34,098 nucleotides of DNA, taken from assembly GCA_900553355.1 (NCBI GenBank), contig USDK01000030.1, forward strand, positions 1-34,098, in the 5' to 3' direction. Positions 16,329 to 24,904 of this stretch are shown here, in pieces. Numbering within the stretch: the first letter of the stretch is position 1; every line of letters starts with the position of its first letter. The notes under the pieces were generated by a model that saw only the letters and a list, made by a program, of their open reading frames with translations, did no database searches and was not told the DNA's origin. A program made the position numbers and the translations under genes. The stretch is from an uncultured Lachnospiraceae bacterium (lineage in GTDB: Bacteria; Bacillota; Clostridia; Lachnospirales; Lachnospiraceae).

Positions 16329-16682
16329 TTAGAACAGTCCCGGCATCTGGCCGCCCATTCCTCCGGTAAACTTGGACATGGCAGACGCAGATGCTTCGTC
16401 TACTTTTTCCAGCGCTTCATTGACCGCCGCTACGATCAGATCCTCCAGCATCTCCACATCATCCGGATCTACCACTTCTTCATCAATCTTTACCTTCGTA
16501 AGCTTTTTGGTTCCGGACATGGTTACCTCTACAGCACCGCCTCCTGCTGTGGCTGTAAATTCTTTTGTTTCCATCTCCTTTGCCTGCTCCTCCATCTGAC
16601 GCTGCATCTTCTGTGCCTGCTTCATCAGATTCGCCATGTTTCCCGGCATCCCGCCGCCTGGAAATCCTCCTCGTTTTGCCAT
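16329..16682 (-). CDS. YbaB/EbfC-family nucleoid-associated protein
   Basis: This small 117-residue protein has a Gly/Met-rich N-terminus, a helical segment (NLMKQAQKMQRQMEEQAKEM), a central beta sheet (VEVTMSGTKKLTKVKIDEEV) and a C-terminal helix. This is the YbaB dimer fold, which binds DNA in the nucleoid. AGGAGG lies upstream of the ATG, and the gene sits 13 bases after dnaX and before recR, the usual conserved context. Confidence 0.95.
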   Translation of the reverse strand: MAKRGGFPGGGMPGNMANLMKQAQKMQRQMEEQAKEMETKEFTATAGGGAVEVTMSGTKKLTKVKIDEEVVDPDDVEMLEDLIVAAVNEALEKVDEASASAMSKFTGGMGGQMPGLF

Positions 16683-16695
16683 ATTGATTATCCTC

Positions 16696-18270
16696 CTAAT
16701 CTTCTACTGTTATTTCCATATGAATCAGCTTCTCAATATCTACGAAGCTGTCCTCAAACCGTCCGCCGGCTGATACCTGGCGCACCTCAATCTCTACCTG
16801 TCTGCCGATCTTTTCTTCGATCAGCCTTTTAATCTCCTCTTTGTGTGCCTCTGAGCCGATCACTCCGGCGCTCATTTCATCCGGCGCCACGATCATCAGG
16901 ACGTTTCCCTCCCCGGCGCTTAGACGCACCTTTTTCAGATAAGTCCGCAGCATGGGGGAAGCTTCCATCATGATACTGCGAAAATCCTTTGCCACCGCTT
17001 TGACGTCCTCGCTAAGCGCCTTTGGGAGCTCCGGCTTTTTCTCTGTTTTTTCTGCTCCCGGGGCTTCTGTGCTGTATCCTGCTGCCAAAGGCTCTCTGGG
17101 AGCCTGGACAGCCACGCCTTCCTCCAGCTGCTTTTCGATCAGCCGGATCCGGTCCAGAAGTGCATCCTGGTTCGTATCCATGGCCGGACGGCACAGCTTG
17201 ATCAGCGTTACTTCCAGAAGTACACGCTTCTGTGTGGAGAACTTCAGCTGATTCGTCAGATCTGAAAATATCCTGATATACCGGATCAGTGTCTCGTTAT
17301 CGATCATCCCGGCCTCTTCCCTGAGCTGAGCCAGGTTTTCCGTAGACACATCCAGCACGTCCTCCATATCATCGGAGCATTTCACCAGCAGAAGATTCCT
17401 GAGATACCAGGTAAAATCCGCCGCCAGCTGGGACAGCTCTCTTCCTCCCATCACCAGCTCGTCTACCGTCTCGATCACTTTGGACACATCCATGGCCAGA
17501 AGCTCACGGAGCAGCCGGCTGAACACGTCAGTGTCCACCGCGCCCAGTATCTCCAGCACGTGATCATAGGTCAGACGTTCTCCGATATGAAACGCCGCAC
17601 ACTGATCCAGCAGGCTTAACCCGTCTCTCATGGATCCGTCCGCCGCTTTTGCAAGATACCGGACCGCCTTATCCTCCACATCCCACTGTTCCTTATCGAT
17701 CAGTTCCCTGAGCCTTGCCGCGATCGTATCAATGGAAATCCGTTTAAAATCGTATCTCTGACACCGGCTTAAAATGGTAACCGGAATCTTATTCGCCTCT
17801 GTGGTAGCCAGAATAAAAATCACATATTCCGGCGGTTCTTCCAGGGTTTTTAACAATGCATTAAACGCACCGATGGACAGCATGTGTACCTCATCGATGA
17901 TGTAGACCTTGTATTTTCCTTCCGTAGGCCGGTAGGAAACCTCTTCCCGGATTTCACGGATATTGTCCACACCGTTATTGGAGGCTGCATCGATCTCGAT
18001 CACATTCATGGAGTTTCCTGCCGCGATCGCCCTGCAGGATGCACACTCCCCACAGGGACTTCCGTCCACCGGATGCTCGCAGTTTACCGCCTTTGCAAAG
18101 ATCTTCGCCACCGTAGTCTTTCCTGTTCCCCGGGTCCCGCAGAACAGATAGGCGTGGCCGATCCTTCCGGCTGAAATCTGATTTTTCAAAGTCCTGACAA
18201 CGGCGTCCTGCCCTTTTACGTCTTCAAATTCACCGGGGCGAAACTTCCGGTATAATGCCATATATGACAT
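16696..18270 (-). CDS. dnaX: DNA polymerase III subunit gamma/tau
   Basis: This 524-residue clamp-loader ATPase has Walker A GTRGTGKT (45-52), a four-cysteine zinc module (C64, C73, C76, C79), Walker B VYIIDEVH (122-129) and the sensor and arginine-finger region LSRCQRYDF (about 167-175). Domain III runs to about 370 and a tau-like C-terminus follows. It loads the beta clamp at the replication fork. The start MSYMALYRKFRP at 18270 has AGGAAG eight bases upstream. It lies 28 bases after pfkA and is followed by ybaB and recR. Confidence 0.96.
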   Translation of the reverse strand: MSYMALYRKFRPGEFEDVKGQDAVVRTLKNQISAGRIGHAYLFCGTRGTGKTTVAKIFAKAVNCEHPVDGSPCGECASCRAIAAGNSMNVIEIDAASNNGVDNIREIREEVSYRPTEGKYKVYIIDEVHMLSIGAFNALLKTLEEPPEYVIFILATTEANKIPVTILSRCQRYDFKRISIDTIAARLRELIDKEQWDVEDKAVRYLAKAADGSMRDGLSLLDQCAAFHIGERLTYDHVLEILGAVDTDVFSRLLRELLAMDVSKVIETVDELVMGGRELSQLAADFTWYLRNLLLVKCSDDMEDVLDVSTENLAQLREEAGMIDNETLIRYIRIFSDLTNQLKFSTQKRVLLEVTLIKLCRPAMDTNQDALLDRIRLIEKQLEEGVAVQAPREPLAAGYSTEAPGAEKTEKKPELPKALSEDVKAVAKDFRSIMMEASPMLRTYLKKVRLSAGEGNVLMIVAPDEMSAGVIGSEAHKEEIKRLIEEKIGRQVEIEVRQVSAGGRFEDSFVDIEKLIHMEITVED

Positions 18271-18298
18271 GTTTTACACTTCCTGTCTGTTTTCCGTC

Positions 18299-19375
18299 TT
18301 ATTTGTCACCGAAACTGATTCCGGTCATTCTTGCCTCTTCGATGATATCCGCTTCCGGATCCACCATCTTCAGCCTTCCTGCGACCTCCGCCAGCGGAAC
18401 GCGCAGGATCTTGCCGTCTCTTAATCCTACCATGTATCCGAAGTCGCCGTCCAGGATTGCCTCTGCCGCCGCTGCGCCGAACCTGGTGGCAAGAACCCTG
18501 TCATACGGGCAGGGCGATCCGCCTCTTTGCATATGTCCAGGCACAGTAATGCGCACTTCCTGATCTGTGCGTTTCTGGATCCGTTCCGCCACCTCATAGG
18601 CAACCGACGGATATTTTTTCTTTTCTTTCTTTTCCTTCAACTCTTTTTTGGACAGCTTGGAATCCTTCTGGGAAATCGCGCCTTCAGCTACTGCGATGAT
18701 GGTGAAGCGTTTCCCCGCTGCTTTTCTCTTATTGATCGCGTCTACAACCACATCTGTATTATACGGGATCTCCGGCAGGAGTATGATGTCTGCGCCGCCG
18801 GCAATACCTGCATGCAGCGTCACCCATCCTACTTTATGTCCCATGACCTCGATGATGAACACACGGCTGTGAGACGTGGCGGTGGTGTGGATCTTATCGA
18901 TCGTATCGGTAGCGATATCCACTGCACTCTGGAAGCCGAAGGTCATATCTGTTCCCCACAGGTCGTTGTCAATGGTCTTGGGAAGTGTGATGATATTCAG
19001 TCCTTCCTCTCTCAGCATATTGGCCGTCTTGTGCGTTCCATTTCCTCCCAGGATCACCAGACAGTCCAGATTCAGCTTGTGGTAGGTATGCTTCATAGCC
19101 TCCACCTTGTCCAGACCGTTTTCATCCGGCACCCTCATCAGCTTAAACGGCTGTCTCGATGTGCCCAGGATTGTCCCTCCAAGTGTCAGGATCCCGGAAA
19201 AATCACGGGAAGTCAGCATCTTAAAGTTGGAATAGATCAATCCTTTATATCCTTCTTGAAATCCATAAATCTCTACGTCATCTCTTTTTGAGCAAATCCC
19301 TTTTACCACTCCGCGCATTGCCGCGTTCAAAGCCTGGCAGTCTCCGCCGCTGGTCAGCATTCCGATTCTTAACAT
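18299..19375 (-). CDS. pfkA: 6-phosphofructokinase, long group with Gly/Lys substrate signature
   Basis: This 358-residue phosphofructokinase phosphorylates fructose-6-phosphate to the 1,6-bisphosphate. Landmarks are GMLTSGGDCQALNAAMRG (5-22), GGNGTHKTAN (110-119), PKTIDND (132-138, catalytic aspartates) and EVMGHKVGW (176-184). At the positions that separate donors (E. coli 104 and 124) it has Gly and Lys, as in the mixed ATP-PFK group. ATP is the likelier donor, but pyrophosphate use cannot be excluded. A lysine-rich insert lies at about 215-240. A GTG at 19396 is possible, but AAAGGAG is seven bases from the ATG at 19375. Heads the gene string with dnaX. Confidence 0.92.
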   Translation of the reverse strand: MLRIGMLTSGGDCQALNAAMRGVVKGICSKRDDVEIYGFQEGYKGLIYSNFKMLTSRDFSGILTLGGTILGTSRQPFKLMRVPDENGLDKVEAMKHTYHKLNLDCLVILGGNGTHKTANMLREEGLNIITLPKTIDNDLWGTDMTFGFQSAVDIATDTIDKIHTTATSHSRVFIIEVMGHKVGWVTLHAGIAGGADIILLPEIPYNTDVVVDAINKRKAAGKRFTIIAVAEGAISQKDSKLSKKELKEKKEKKKYPSVAYEVAERIQKRTDQEVRITVPGHMQRGGSPCPYDRVLATRFGAAAAEAILDGDFGYMVGLRDGKILRVPLAEVAGRLKMVDPEADIIEEARMTGISFGDK

Positions 19376-19413
19376 ATGTCTGCTCCTTTCTTTCACTTCT
19401 TCACATTACTAGA

Positions 19414-19442
19414 ATTATAACTTATTTTTCCCTGCGGTACAA
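19414..19442 (-). promoter_or_regulatory. Promoter of pfkA
   Basis: On the minus strand TTGTAC (19437-19442) and a perfect TATAAT (19414-19419) are 17 bases apart, about 35 bases upstream of the pfkA ATG. It may also feed dnaX-ybaB-recR-lacI, since no terminator is visible between pfkA and dnaX. Confidence 0.65.
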
Positions 19443-19459
19443 TGGGAAGTTGACAAATG

Positions 19460-19468
19460 TGTTATACT
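19460..19468 (+). promoter_or_regulatory. Extended -10 promoter of the methionine aminopeptidase gene
   Basis: TGT followed by TATACT forms an extended -10 element about 60 bases upstream of the GTG start. A consensus TTGACA sits at 19450-19455, but it is only 7 bases from this -10, so the two cannot be one classic promoter. Confidence 0.45.
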
Positions 19469-19528
19469 ATAGAAGGCAGTCAGAAGCTGCTTTTTCGAAA
19501 ATAATAACTGAAGAAAGAGGTAAATCAC

Positions 19529-20338
19529 GTGGATAAATTAGACATTAAATTATGGACTCTGGCCTCCAGAGGTCAGATTGTTCCGGACCGTTCTCTTCTG
19601 AAAACAGAAGAGCAGATCCAGGCCATCAAAAAGAGTGCAGAACTGAACACAGCGGTGCTGGATCATGTGGCCGCTCACATCAAAGAGGGCATGAGTACCG
19701 CCGAAATCGACCGACTGGTCTACGATTTTACCACACAGCACGGAGGCATTCCCGCGCCTTTAAATTATGAAGGATTTCCCAAAAGCGTCTGCACCTCCAT
19801 CAACGATATGATCTGCCACGGAATCCCGGATGAAAATGAAATTCTGCAAAACGGCGATATCATCAACGTAGACGTATCCACCATCCTGGACGGATACTTT
19901 TCCGATGCTTCCCGGATGTTCCTGATCGGCGACGTCTCTGACCGGGCAGAAAAGCTGGTCCGCGTGACCCAGGAATGCGTGGAGCTTGGCCTCCAGGCTG
20001 CAAAGCCCTGGGGACATTTAGGCGATATCGCCTGGGCCATCAACACCCACGCCCGGAAAAACGGATATTCTGTCGTGGAAGAGATCGGTGGTCACGGCAT
20101 CGGCCTGGAATTTCATGAGGATCCCTTTGTCAGCTATGTAACGCCCAAGGGAAGCGAGATGGTACTGGTGCCCGGAATGATGTTCACCATCGAACCCATG
20201 ATCAACGAAGGCGGCCCTGATTTCTTCATCGACGAAGAAAACGGATGGACCGTCTACACCGAAGACGGCGGCCTGTCAGCACAGGTCGAATACATGGTCC
20301 TTATCAAAGAAGACGGCGTAGAAGTCCTGACAAAGTAA
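19529..20338 (+). CDS. map: Type I methionine aminopeptidase
   Basis: This 269-residue enzyme removes the initiator methionine from new proteins. All five metal ligands are visible: D115 and D126, H189 (GGHGIGLEFHEDP), E222 (FTIEPMI) and E254 (SAQVEYMVL), plus the conserved H97. The initiation codon is GTG at 19529 with AGAGGT upstream. Compared with the usual 250-residue enzymes it has about 24 extra N-terminal residues (MDKLDIKLWTLASRG...) before the normal start LKTEEQIQAIKKS. The residue after E254 is Tyr, where E. coli has His. It is the only plus-strand gene in this half of the window and converges on the GH13 gene. Confidence 0.95.
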   Translation: MDKLDIKLWTLASRGQIVPDRSLLKTEEQIQAIKKSAELNTAVLDHVAAHIKEGMSTAEIDRLVYDFTTQHGGIPAPLNYEGFPKSVCTSINDMICHGIPDENEILQNGDIINVDVSTILDGYFSDASRMFLIGDVSDRAEKLVRVTQECVELGLQAAKPWGHLGDIAWAINTHARKNGYSVVEEIGGHGIGLEFHEDPFVSYVTPKGSEMVLVPGMMFTIEPMINEGGPDFFIDEENGWTVYTEDGGLSAQVEYMVLIKEDGVEVLTK

Positions 20339-20340
20339 AT

Positions 20341-20426
20341 GGGGACAGGGCAAAGCACGCCTGGGGACACCCGATTTTGTGAACGGGGACGTACACTTTT
20401 GCAAAAAGTGTACGTCCCCGTTCACA
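20341..20426. repeat. REP-like GGGGAC element, divergent composite copy
   Basis: Two direct GGGGACA units (20341-20347 and 20363-20369) are followed by a near-perfect hairpin at 20378-20426. The hairpin arm begins TGTGAACGGGGACGTACAC, with a three-base GCA centre. The outer GGGGAC is shared with the copies at 11890 and 32648, but the inner stem differs. It fills the gap between the convergent map and GH13 genes and could fold in both transcripts. No T-run follows on either strand. Confidence 0.75.
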
Positions 20427-20429
20427 GTG

Positions 20430-22475
20430 TCAGTCTTCTCGTACGGCCACCAGCACCAGTGCTGAATGAGCCCCCATATTGACCACGACTTCGCCGTCAT
20501 GGATCAGATATTCTTCGTATTCTGTCGTGTAGCCGTCCTGATAGGAATACATCAGTCGTTCCATTCTTCCTTTCATAGGCACTTCTGCCCGCCAGGCCGG
20601 TACTGTCACTTCTGTAAGTTCGCTCCGGTTATTGATGATCACGATGATCTGCTCGCCTTTCCGGAATCTCCCGTAGGACAATATATTTTCATCCCAGAAC
20701 AGGATATTCAGTGAGCCGGTCCGAAGAGCCGGATATTCTTTGTGGATCCGGATCACCTCTTTATGAAATGCAATCAGTTCTTGATTCTCATGCCCCCAGG
20801 GGTAAGTTCTTCTGTTATCCGGATCGGTAAATCCGCAGACGCCGGCTTCATCGCCGTAATAAACGGTAGGCGCTCCTACCCAGGTCATCTGCATGACCAC
20901 GGCCTCGCGCATGACCGCAACGTTGACATATTCTTCCGCCGCCTTTGGCCCCAGGTTCTCCACCCGTCCCACGATATGGTTGGTGCGTGTCAGGAACCGG
21001 GAATGATCGTGGTTGGACAGTTCATTCATTGCCACCTGCAGCGATGGAGTCAGCATATTAGACATATGGTGGGAAATCGAGCTTACGAAGTTATCCGCAT
21101 TCCCGAACAGCTCTCCACGCACCTCGTCGCTGTGCTTCTCCATTCCTGTCAGGAACCAGGTCACCGGCTCCATAAATGCATCATAGTTCATGACTGAATC
21201 CCACTCGTCTCCCCGAAGCCAGGAGCTTGGATCCCCGTAATGCTCTGCCAGGATCAATGCGTTTGGATTAGCCTTTTTTACTACCATCCGGAACTTTTTC
21301 CAGAACTGATGGTTATACTCCGGACTCCGTCCCAGGTCCGCAGCCACATCCAGTCTCCATCCATCCACATTATAAGGCGGGGAAACCCATTTTTTCCCGA
21401 TGGAAAGGATATAATTTTCAAGCTTCGCAGACTCTTCATAGTTCAGCTTCGGCAGGGTATCATGTCCCCACCAGCCGTCATAGTTATGGTTGTAAGGCCA
21501 CTCTGTATCTTCTTCTTTAAAAAAGCGAAAATAACTCCGGTAGGGACTGTCCTTAGAAACATAAGCGCCAGGAGAGTAATCTTCCTGACCTTCATAGATC
21601 CTCTCCCGGTCCATCCATTTATTAAAGGATCCGCAGTGATTAAACACTCCGTCCAGGATAATCTTCATCCCTCTGCGGTGAAGTTCCTCCACCAGACGGA
21701 TAAACAACTGATTGCTCGCCTCCAGATTTCTCCTTCCGGTGGTCCGCTTCTGGTACTTTGTAGCACGGCTGTTGTCCGTCACACCTTCCGGCAGGACCTC
21801 CCCGCCGTCGTCTACGATCACGCCCACATGCGGATCTATATGGTCGTAGTCCTGGATATCATACTTATGGTTGGAGGGCGATACAAACAACGGGTTGAAA
21901 TACAACACCTCCACGCCCAGATCCTGCAGATAATCCAGCTTATCGATCACGCCCTGAAGATCTCCGCCATAGAATTCCCGGACGCCCATTTTGTCCGGAT
22001 ATTTGTTCCAGTCGGTGACCCGCTGGCTGTAACCGCCGATATAATAGTATTCCCTGGTTTCCACATCATTCGTAGGATCTCCATTGTAAAACCGGTCTGT
22101 ATAGATCTGATACATGACCGCCCCCTTCGCCCAGTCAGGCGTAGAAAATCCGGGAACAATCTCAAAGTCATAAAACTCTTCTATTTCTTTTGAAACCCCA
22201 CATCTGCCGTAATAACAGACTTCCGTTTCATCCTGTATCATAAAACGGTAGCGGAAGGACTCCTCCCCCAGCTGCCATCGGATGGAATAATAGTCAAACT
22301 CCTGCCTGCTGCACTCCTTTTCCATCGCATAGCATTCTCCCTTTGTCAGCAGGAAGACCTGGACACTGTCGTCTCTGGCCGTCCGGAACCGCAGAGTCAC
22401 CCTGCTTCCGGCTTCCGGCTCTGCCGGGAACACATAGCTGCCGGTTCCGTCACAAAACAATGCTGCCTGATTCAT
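20430..22475 (-). CDS. Intracellular alpha-amylase family (GH13) enzyme, neopullulanase/cyclomaltodextrinase-like
   Basis: This 681-residue glycoside hydrolase has an N-terminal beta-sandwich (about 1-105, CBM34-like), a catalytic barrel (about 115-580) and a C-terminal beta domain. GH13 motifs are present: DGVFNHCG (275-282), nucleophile D376 in DGWRLDVA, acid/base E411 in ILAEHYG and D490 in LSNHDHSRF. Together with MYQIYTDRFYNGD and the extended N-domain this fits the maltogenic amylase, neopullulanase and cyclomaltodextrinase group, which cleaves imported maltodextrins or cyclodextrins. No signal peptide is seen, so it is cytoplasmic. It starts 35 bases after ftsH and may be read from the same transcript. 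Confidence 0.9.
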   Translation of the reverse strand: MNQAALFCDGTGSYVFPAEPEAGSRVTLRFRTARDDSVQVFLLTKGECYAMEKECSRQEFDYYSIRWQLGEESFRYRFMIQDETEVCYYGRCGVSKEIEEFYDFEIVPGFSTPDWAKGAVMYQIYTDRFYNGDPTNDVETREYYYIGGYSQRVTDWNKYPDKMGVREFYGGDLQGVIDKLDYLQDLGVEVLYFNPLFVSPSNHKYDIQDYDHIDPHVGVIVDDGGEVLPEGVTDNSRATKYQKRTTGRRNLEASNQLFIRLVEELHRRGMKIILDGVFNHCGSFNKWMDRERIYEGQEDYSPGAYVSKDSPYRSYFRFFKEEDTEWPYNHNYDGWWGHDTLPKLNYEESAKLENYILSIGKKWVSPPYNVDGWRLDVAADLGRSPEYNHQFWKKFRMVVKKANPNALILAEHYGDPSSWLRGDEWDSVMNYDAFMEPVTWFLTGMEKHSDEVRGELFGNADNFVSSISHHMSNMLTPSLQVAMNELSNHDHSRFLTRTNHIVGRVENLGPKAAEEYVNVAVMREAVVMQMTWVGAPTVYYGDEAGVCGFTDPDNRRTYPWGHENQELIAFHKEVIRIHKEYPALRTGSLNILFWDENILSYGRFRKGEQIIVIINNRSELTEVTVPAWRAEVPMKGRMERLMYSYQDGYTTEYEEYLIHDGEVVVNMGAHSALVLVAVRED

Positions 22476-22510
22476 ATAGCATTCCGCCTCTCTTATATAT
22501 GCCCGTCTTT

Positions 22511-24358
22511 CTATTCGTTCACAGGCTCCTTTACAAACAGTGCTTCAAACTCTTCTCTGGAAATCTTTTCTTTTTCCAGTAAAAGCTCTGCACACGCATG
22601 CAGGACGTCATCATATTCTCTGATGATCCGTTTTGCCCGCTCGTAACACTCGTCAATGATCCTCTTTACTTCCCGGTCGATCGTGGTGGCCACATTTTCT
22701 CCATATCCTCTGGACGCATGAGCCAGATCCCGGCCAATAAACACTTCATCACTGTCATCATCGTAATTGATCAGCCCTACAGCCTCTGACATACCAAACT
22801 TGGTCACCATGGATTTTGCCAGGCTGGTTGCCTGCTTGATATCCTGAGACGCACCTGTGGTGATATCATCCAGAACCTCTTCTTCTGCCACACGGCCTCC
22901 CAGAGCAACCGTAATGTCCTGAAGCATTTTCCCTTTGGTATTGAACATATCATCCTTCTCCGGCAGCGGCATGGTATATCCGCCTGCTCCGCCTGTAGGG
23001 ATGATGGACACACTATATACCGGCCCCACATCCGGAAGCACATGGAACAAAATCGCATGCCCTGCCTCATGAAATGCGGTGATCCGTTTTTCCTTGTCTG
23101 AAATCACGCGGCTTTTCTTCTCCGCTCCGATTCCCACCTTGACAAATGCCTTCCGGATATCTTCCTGTTTTAAGAATACCCGGTTGTCCTTCGCCGCCAG
23201 GATCGCTGCCTCGTTCAGCAGGTTCTCAAGGTCCGCTCCGGTAAATCCGGCTGTCGTCTGAGCGATCTGTTTCAGATCCACTTCCTCACTCAGCGGTTTC
23301 CCCTTAGCATGCACCTTCAGGATCTCTTCTCTTCCCTGCACATCCGGCCGGCCTACCATCACCTTCCGGTCAAAACGGCCCGGACGTAAGATCGCCGGAT
23401 CCAGGATGTCTACACGGTTGGTCGCTGCCATCACGATGATTCCTTCATTGACGCCAAAGCCGTCCATCTCTACCAGCAGCTGGTTTAAGGTCTGCTCTCT
23501 TTCGTCATGGCCGCCGCCCATGCCTGTGCCTCTTCGTCTGGCAACGGCATCAATCTCATCGATAAATATGATACACGGCGCATGTTTTTTCGCCTCATCG
23601 AACAGGTCTCTGACACGGGATGCACCCACGCCTACAAACATTTCCACGAAATCCGAACCGGAGATTGTAAAGAAGGGCACTCCCGCTTCCCCGGCCACTG
23701 CCTTTGCAAGAAGCGTCTTTCCGGTTCCCGGAGGTCCTACCAGCAGTACGCCTTTGGGGATCCTCGCCCCTACCTGAATATATTTTTTCGGAGCTTTCAG
23801 AAAGTCTACGATCTCCTCCAGCTCTTCTTTTTCTTCCTGAAGTCCGGCCACCTCGGCAAAGGTGATCTTTTTATCGCTGTCCGTACTCATTCTTGCCCGG
23901 CTCTTTCCAAAGCTCATAGCCTTGGCATTGGCGCCTCCGCCCTGGCGGTTCATCATTGCAAAGATCAGGAATACACCGCCCAGCACCAGAAGCGTCGGCA
24001 GGAGCGTCGTTGCAAGCCAGTTATCCTGTGGCACATCCGGCATCTCGTAATCTACGCCCTGTTCCTTCAGATAATCCTGAATCTTATTGACGTCCGATAC
24101 ATAAAAATATTTGACCAGATCTCCTTCCGCGTCTTCCTTGGAAAGCTCGATCTCCACCCGTCCGGTCGGCACGCTTTTATTCTGCCGGACCGTCACATCT
24201 GCCACATTATCGCTGGTCACCAGCGCCTGAAACTCATCCCAGCTCAGTTCCCTGTCTCTTTCTTCAAACCGACTGGTATACCAGAGTACCGCGAACAGCA
24301 CTACTGCAACGATCAACAGGGTAAATCCGCTGACTCCCTTTGTCCTTTTATTATTCAA
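22511..24358 (-). CDS. ftsH: ATP-dependent zinc metalloprotease FtsH
   Basis: This 615-residue membrane protease degrades misfolded and short-lived proteins. It has two transmembrane helices (10-27 and about 116-136) flanking an extracellular domain. The AAA domain has Walker A GPPGTGKT (208-215), Walker B IIFIDEID (263-270) and the arginine-finger region ILRPGRFDR. The zinc site is HEAGH (430-434), with a later aspartate in the VLDDITTGASQD segment. The start is TTG at 24358; the in-frame codons upstream run into the hpt stop and I see no alternative ATG. It follows hpt by 18 bases in the conserved tilS-hpt-ftsH order. Confidence 0.97.
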   Translation of the reverse strand: MNNKRTKGVSGFTLLIVAVVLFAVLWYTSRFEERDRELSWDEFQALVTSDNVADVTVRQNKSVPTGRVEIELSKEDAEGDLVKYFYVSDVNKIQDYLKEQGVDYEMPDVPQDNWLATTLLPTLLVLGGVFLIFAMMNRQGGGANAKAMSFGKSRARMSTDSDKKITFAEVAGLQEEKEELEEIVDFLKAPKKYIQVGARIPKGVLLVGPPGTGKTLLAKAVAGEAGVPFFTISGSDFVEMFVGVGASRVRDLFDEAKKHAPCIIFIDEIDAVARRRGTGMGGGHDEREQTLNQLLVEMDGFGVNEGIIVMAATNRVDILDPAILRPGRFDRKVMVGRPDVQGREEILKVHAKGKPLSEEVDLKQIAQTTAGFTGADLENLLNEAAILAAKDNRVFLKQEDIRKAFVKVGIGAEKKSRVISDKEKRITAFHEAGHAILFHVLPDVGPVYSVSIIPTGGAGGYTMPLPEKDDMFNTKGKMLQDITVALGGRVAEEEVLDDITTGASQDIKQATSLAKSMVTKFGMSEAVGLINYDDDSDEVFIGRDLAHASRGYGENVATTIDREVKRIIDECYERAKRIIREYDDVLHACAELLLEKEKISREEFEALFVKEPVNE

Positions 24359-24376
24359 TGTTCCACAAGCCCCTTT

Positions 24377-24904
24377 CTAATTTTCGAATTCTACCACACC
24401 GATATAGGGCAGATTTCTGTATTTCTGTGCATAATCCAGGCCATATCCCACCACAAACTCATCAGGGATCTCAAATCCTACATAGTCCACCTTTACATCC
24501 CGGACTCTCCGGTCAGGCTTATCCAGCAACGTACAGAGTTTCATGCTGGCAGGATGTCTCTTTTTCAGGATTTCCAGCAGATAGAATAATGTCCTTCCTG
24601 AATCAATGATGTCTTCTACCACCAGCACATCCTTGCCTTCCAGAGATTCATCCAGATCCTTGGCAATCTTCACCACACCGCTGGAGGATGTACCGTCCCC
24701 ATAGCTGCTGACACTCATAAAGTCCATGGAAACCGGCACGCTGATCCTCTTCGCCAGCTCACACATGAAAAAAACGCCGCCCTTCAGGACACAGATCATG
24801 TGCACCTGTTTTCCTTTATAATCTTCGCTGACCTTTTTTCCGATTTCTTCAATTCTCTTCGCTACATCCTCTTCCGGGACCAGCACTTTAATCTTCTCTG
24901 CCAT
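24377..24904 (-). CDS. hpt: Hypoxanthine phosphoribosyltransferase
   Basis: This 175-residue purine-salvage enzyme joins hypoxanthine or guanine to PRPP. The PRPP motif VVEDIIDSGRT (95-105), the N-terminal VLKGGVFFMCEL loop (39-50) and the C-terminal VGFEIPDEFVVGYGLDYAQKYRNLP-type purine-binding segment are all present. Length is standard. Its start overlaps the 3' end of tilS by 17 bases, suggesting coupled translation. Confidence 0.97.
   Translation of the reverse strand: MAEKIKVLVPEEDVAKRIEEIGKKVSEDYKGKQVHMICVLKGGVFFMCELAKRISVPVSMDFMSVSSYGDGTSSSGVVKIAKDLDESLEGKDVLVVEDIIDSGRTLFYLLEILKKRHPASMKLCTLLDKPDRRVRDVKVDYVGFEIPDEFVVGYGLDYAQKYRNLPYIGVVEFEN

Noticed and set aside
17020..17060. Possible programmed frameshift in dnaX (A-rich AAA AAG near the tau region)
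   Set aside because: The heptamer is G AAA AAG rather than A AAA AAG and no clear downstream hairpin or nearby early stop was evident, so a gamma product is not supported.
19450..19455. Consensus TTGACA upstream of map
   Set aside because: No -10 box lies 16-18 bases downstream; the visible TATACT is only 7 bases away, so the extended -10 was annotated instead.
21240..22193. Plus-strand open frame of 317 codons opposite the GH13 gene
   Set aside because: It is antisense to a gene with all GH13 catalytic residues and shows no coherent domain.
23507..24589. Plus-strand open frame of 360 codons opposite ftsH and hpt
   Set aside because: It is antisense to two universally recognised genes and crosses their boundary; no supporting motif.
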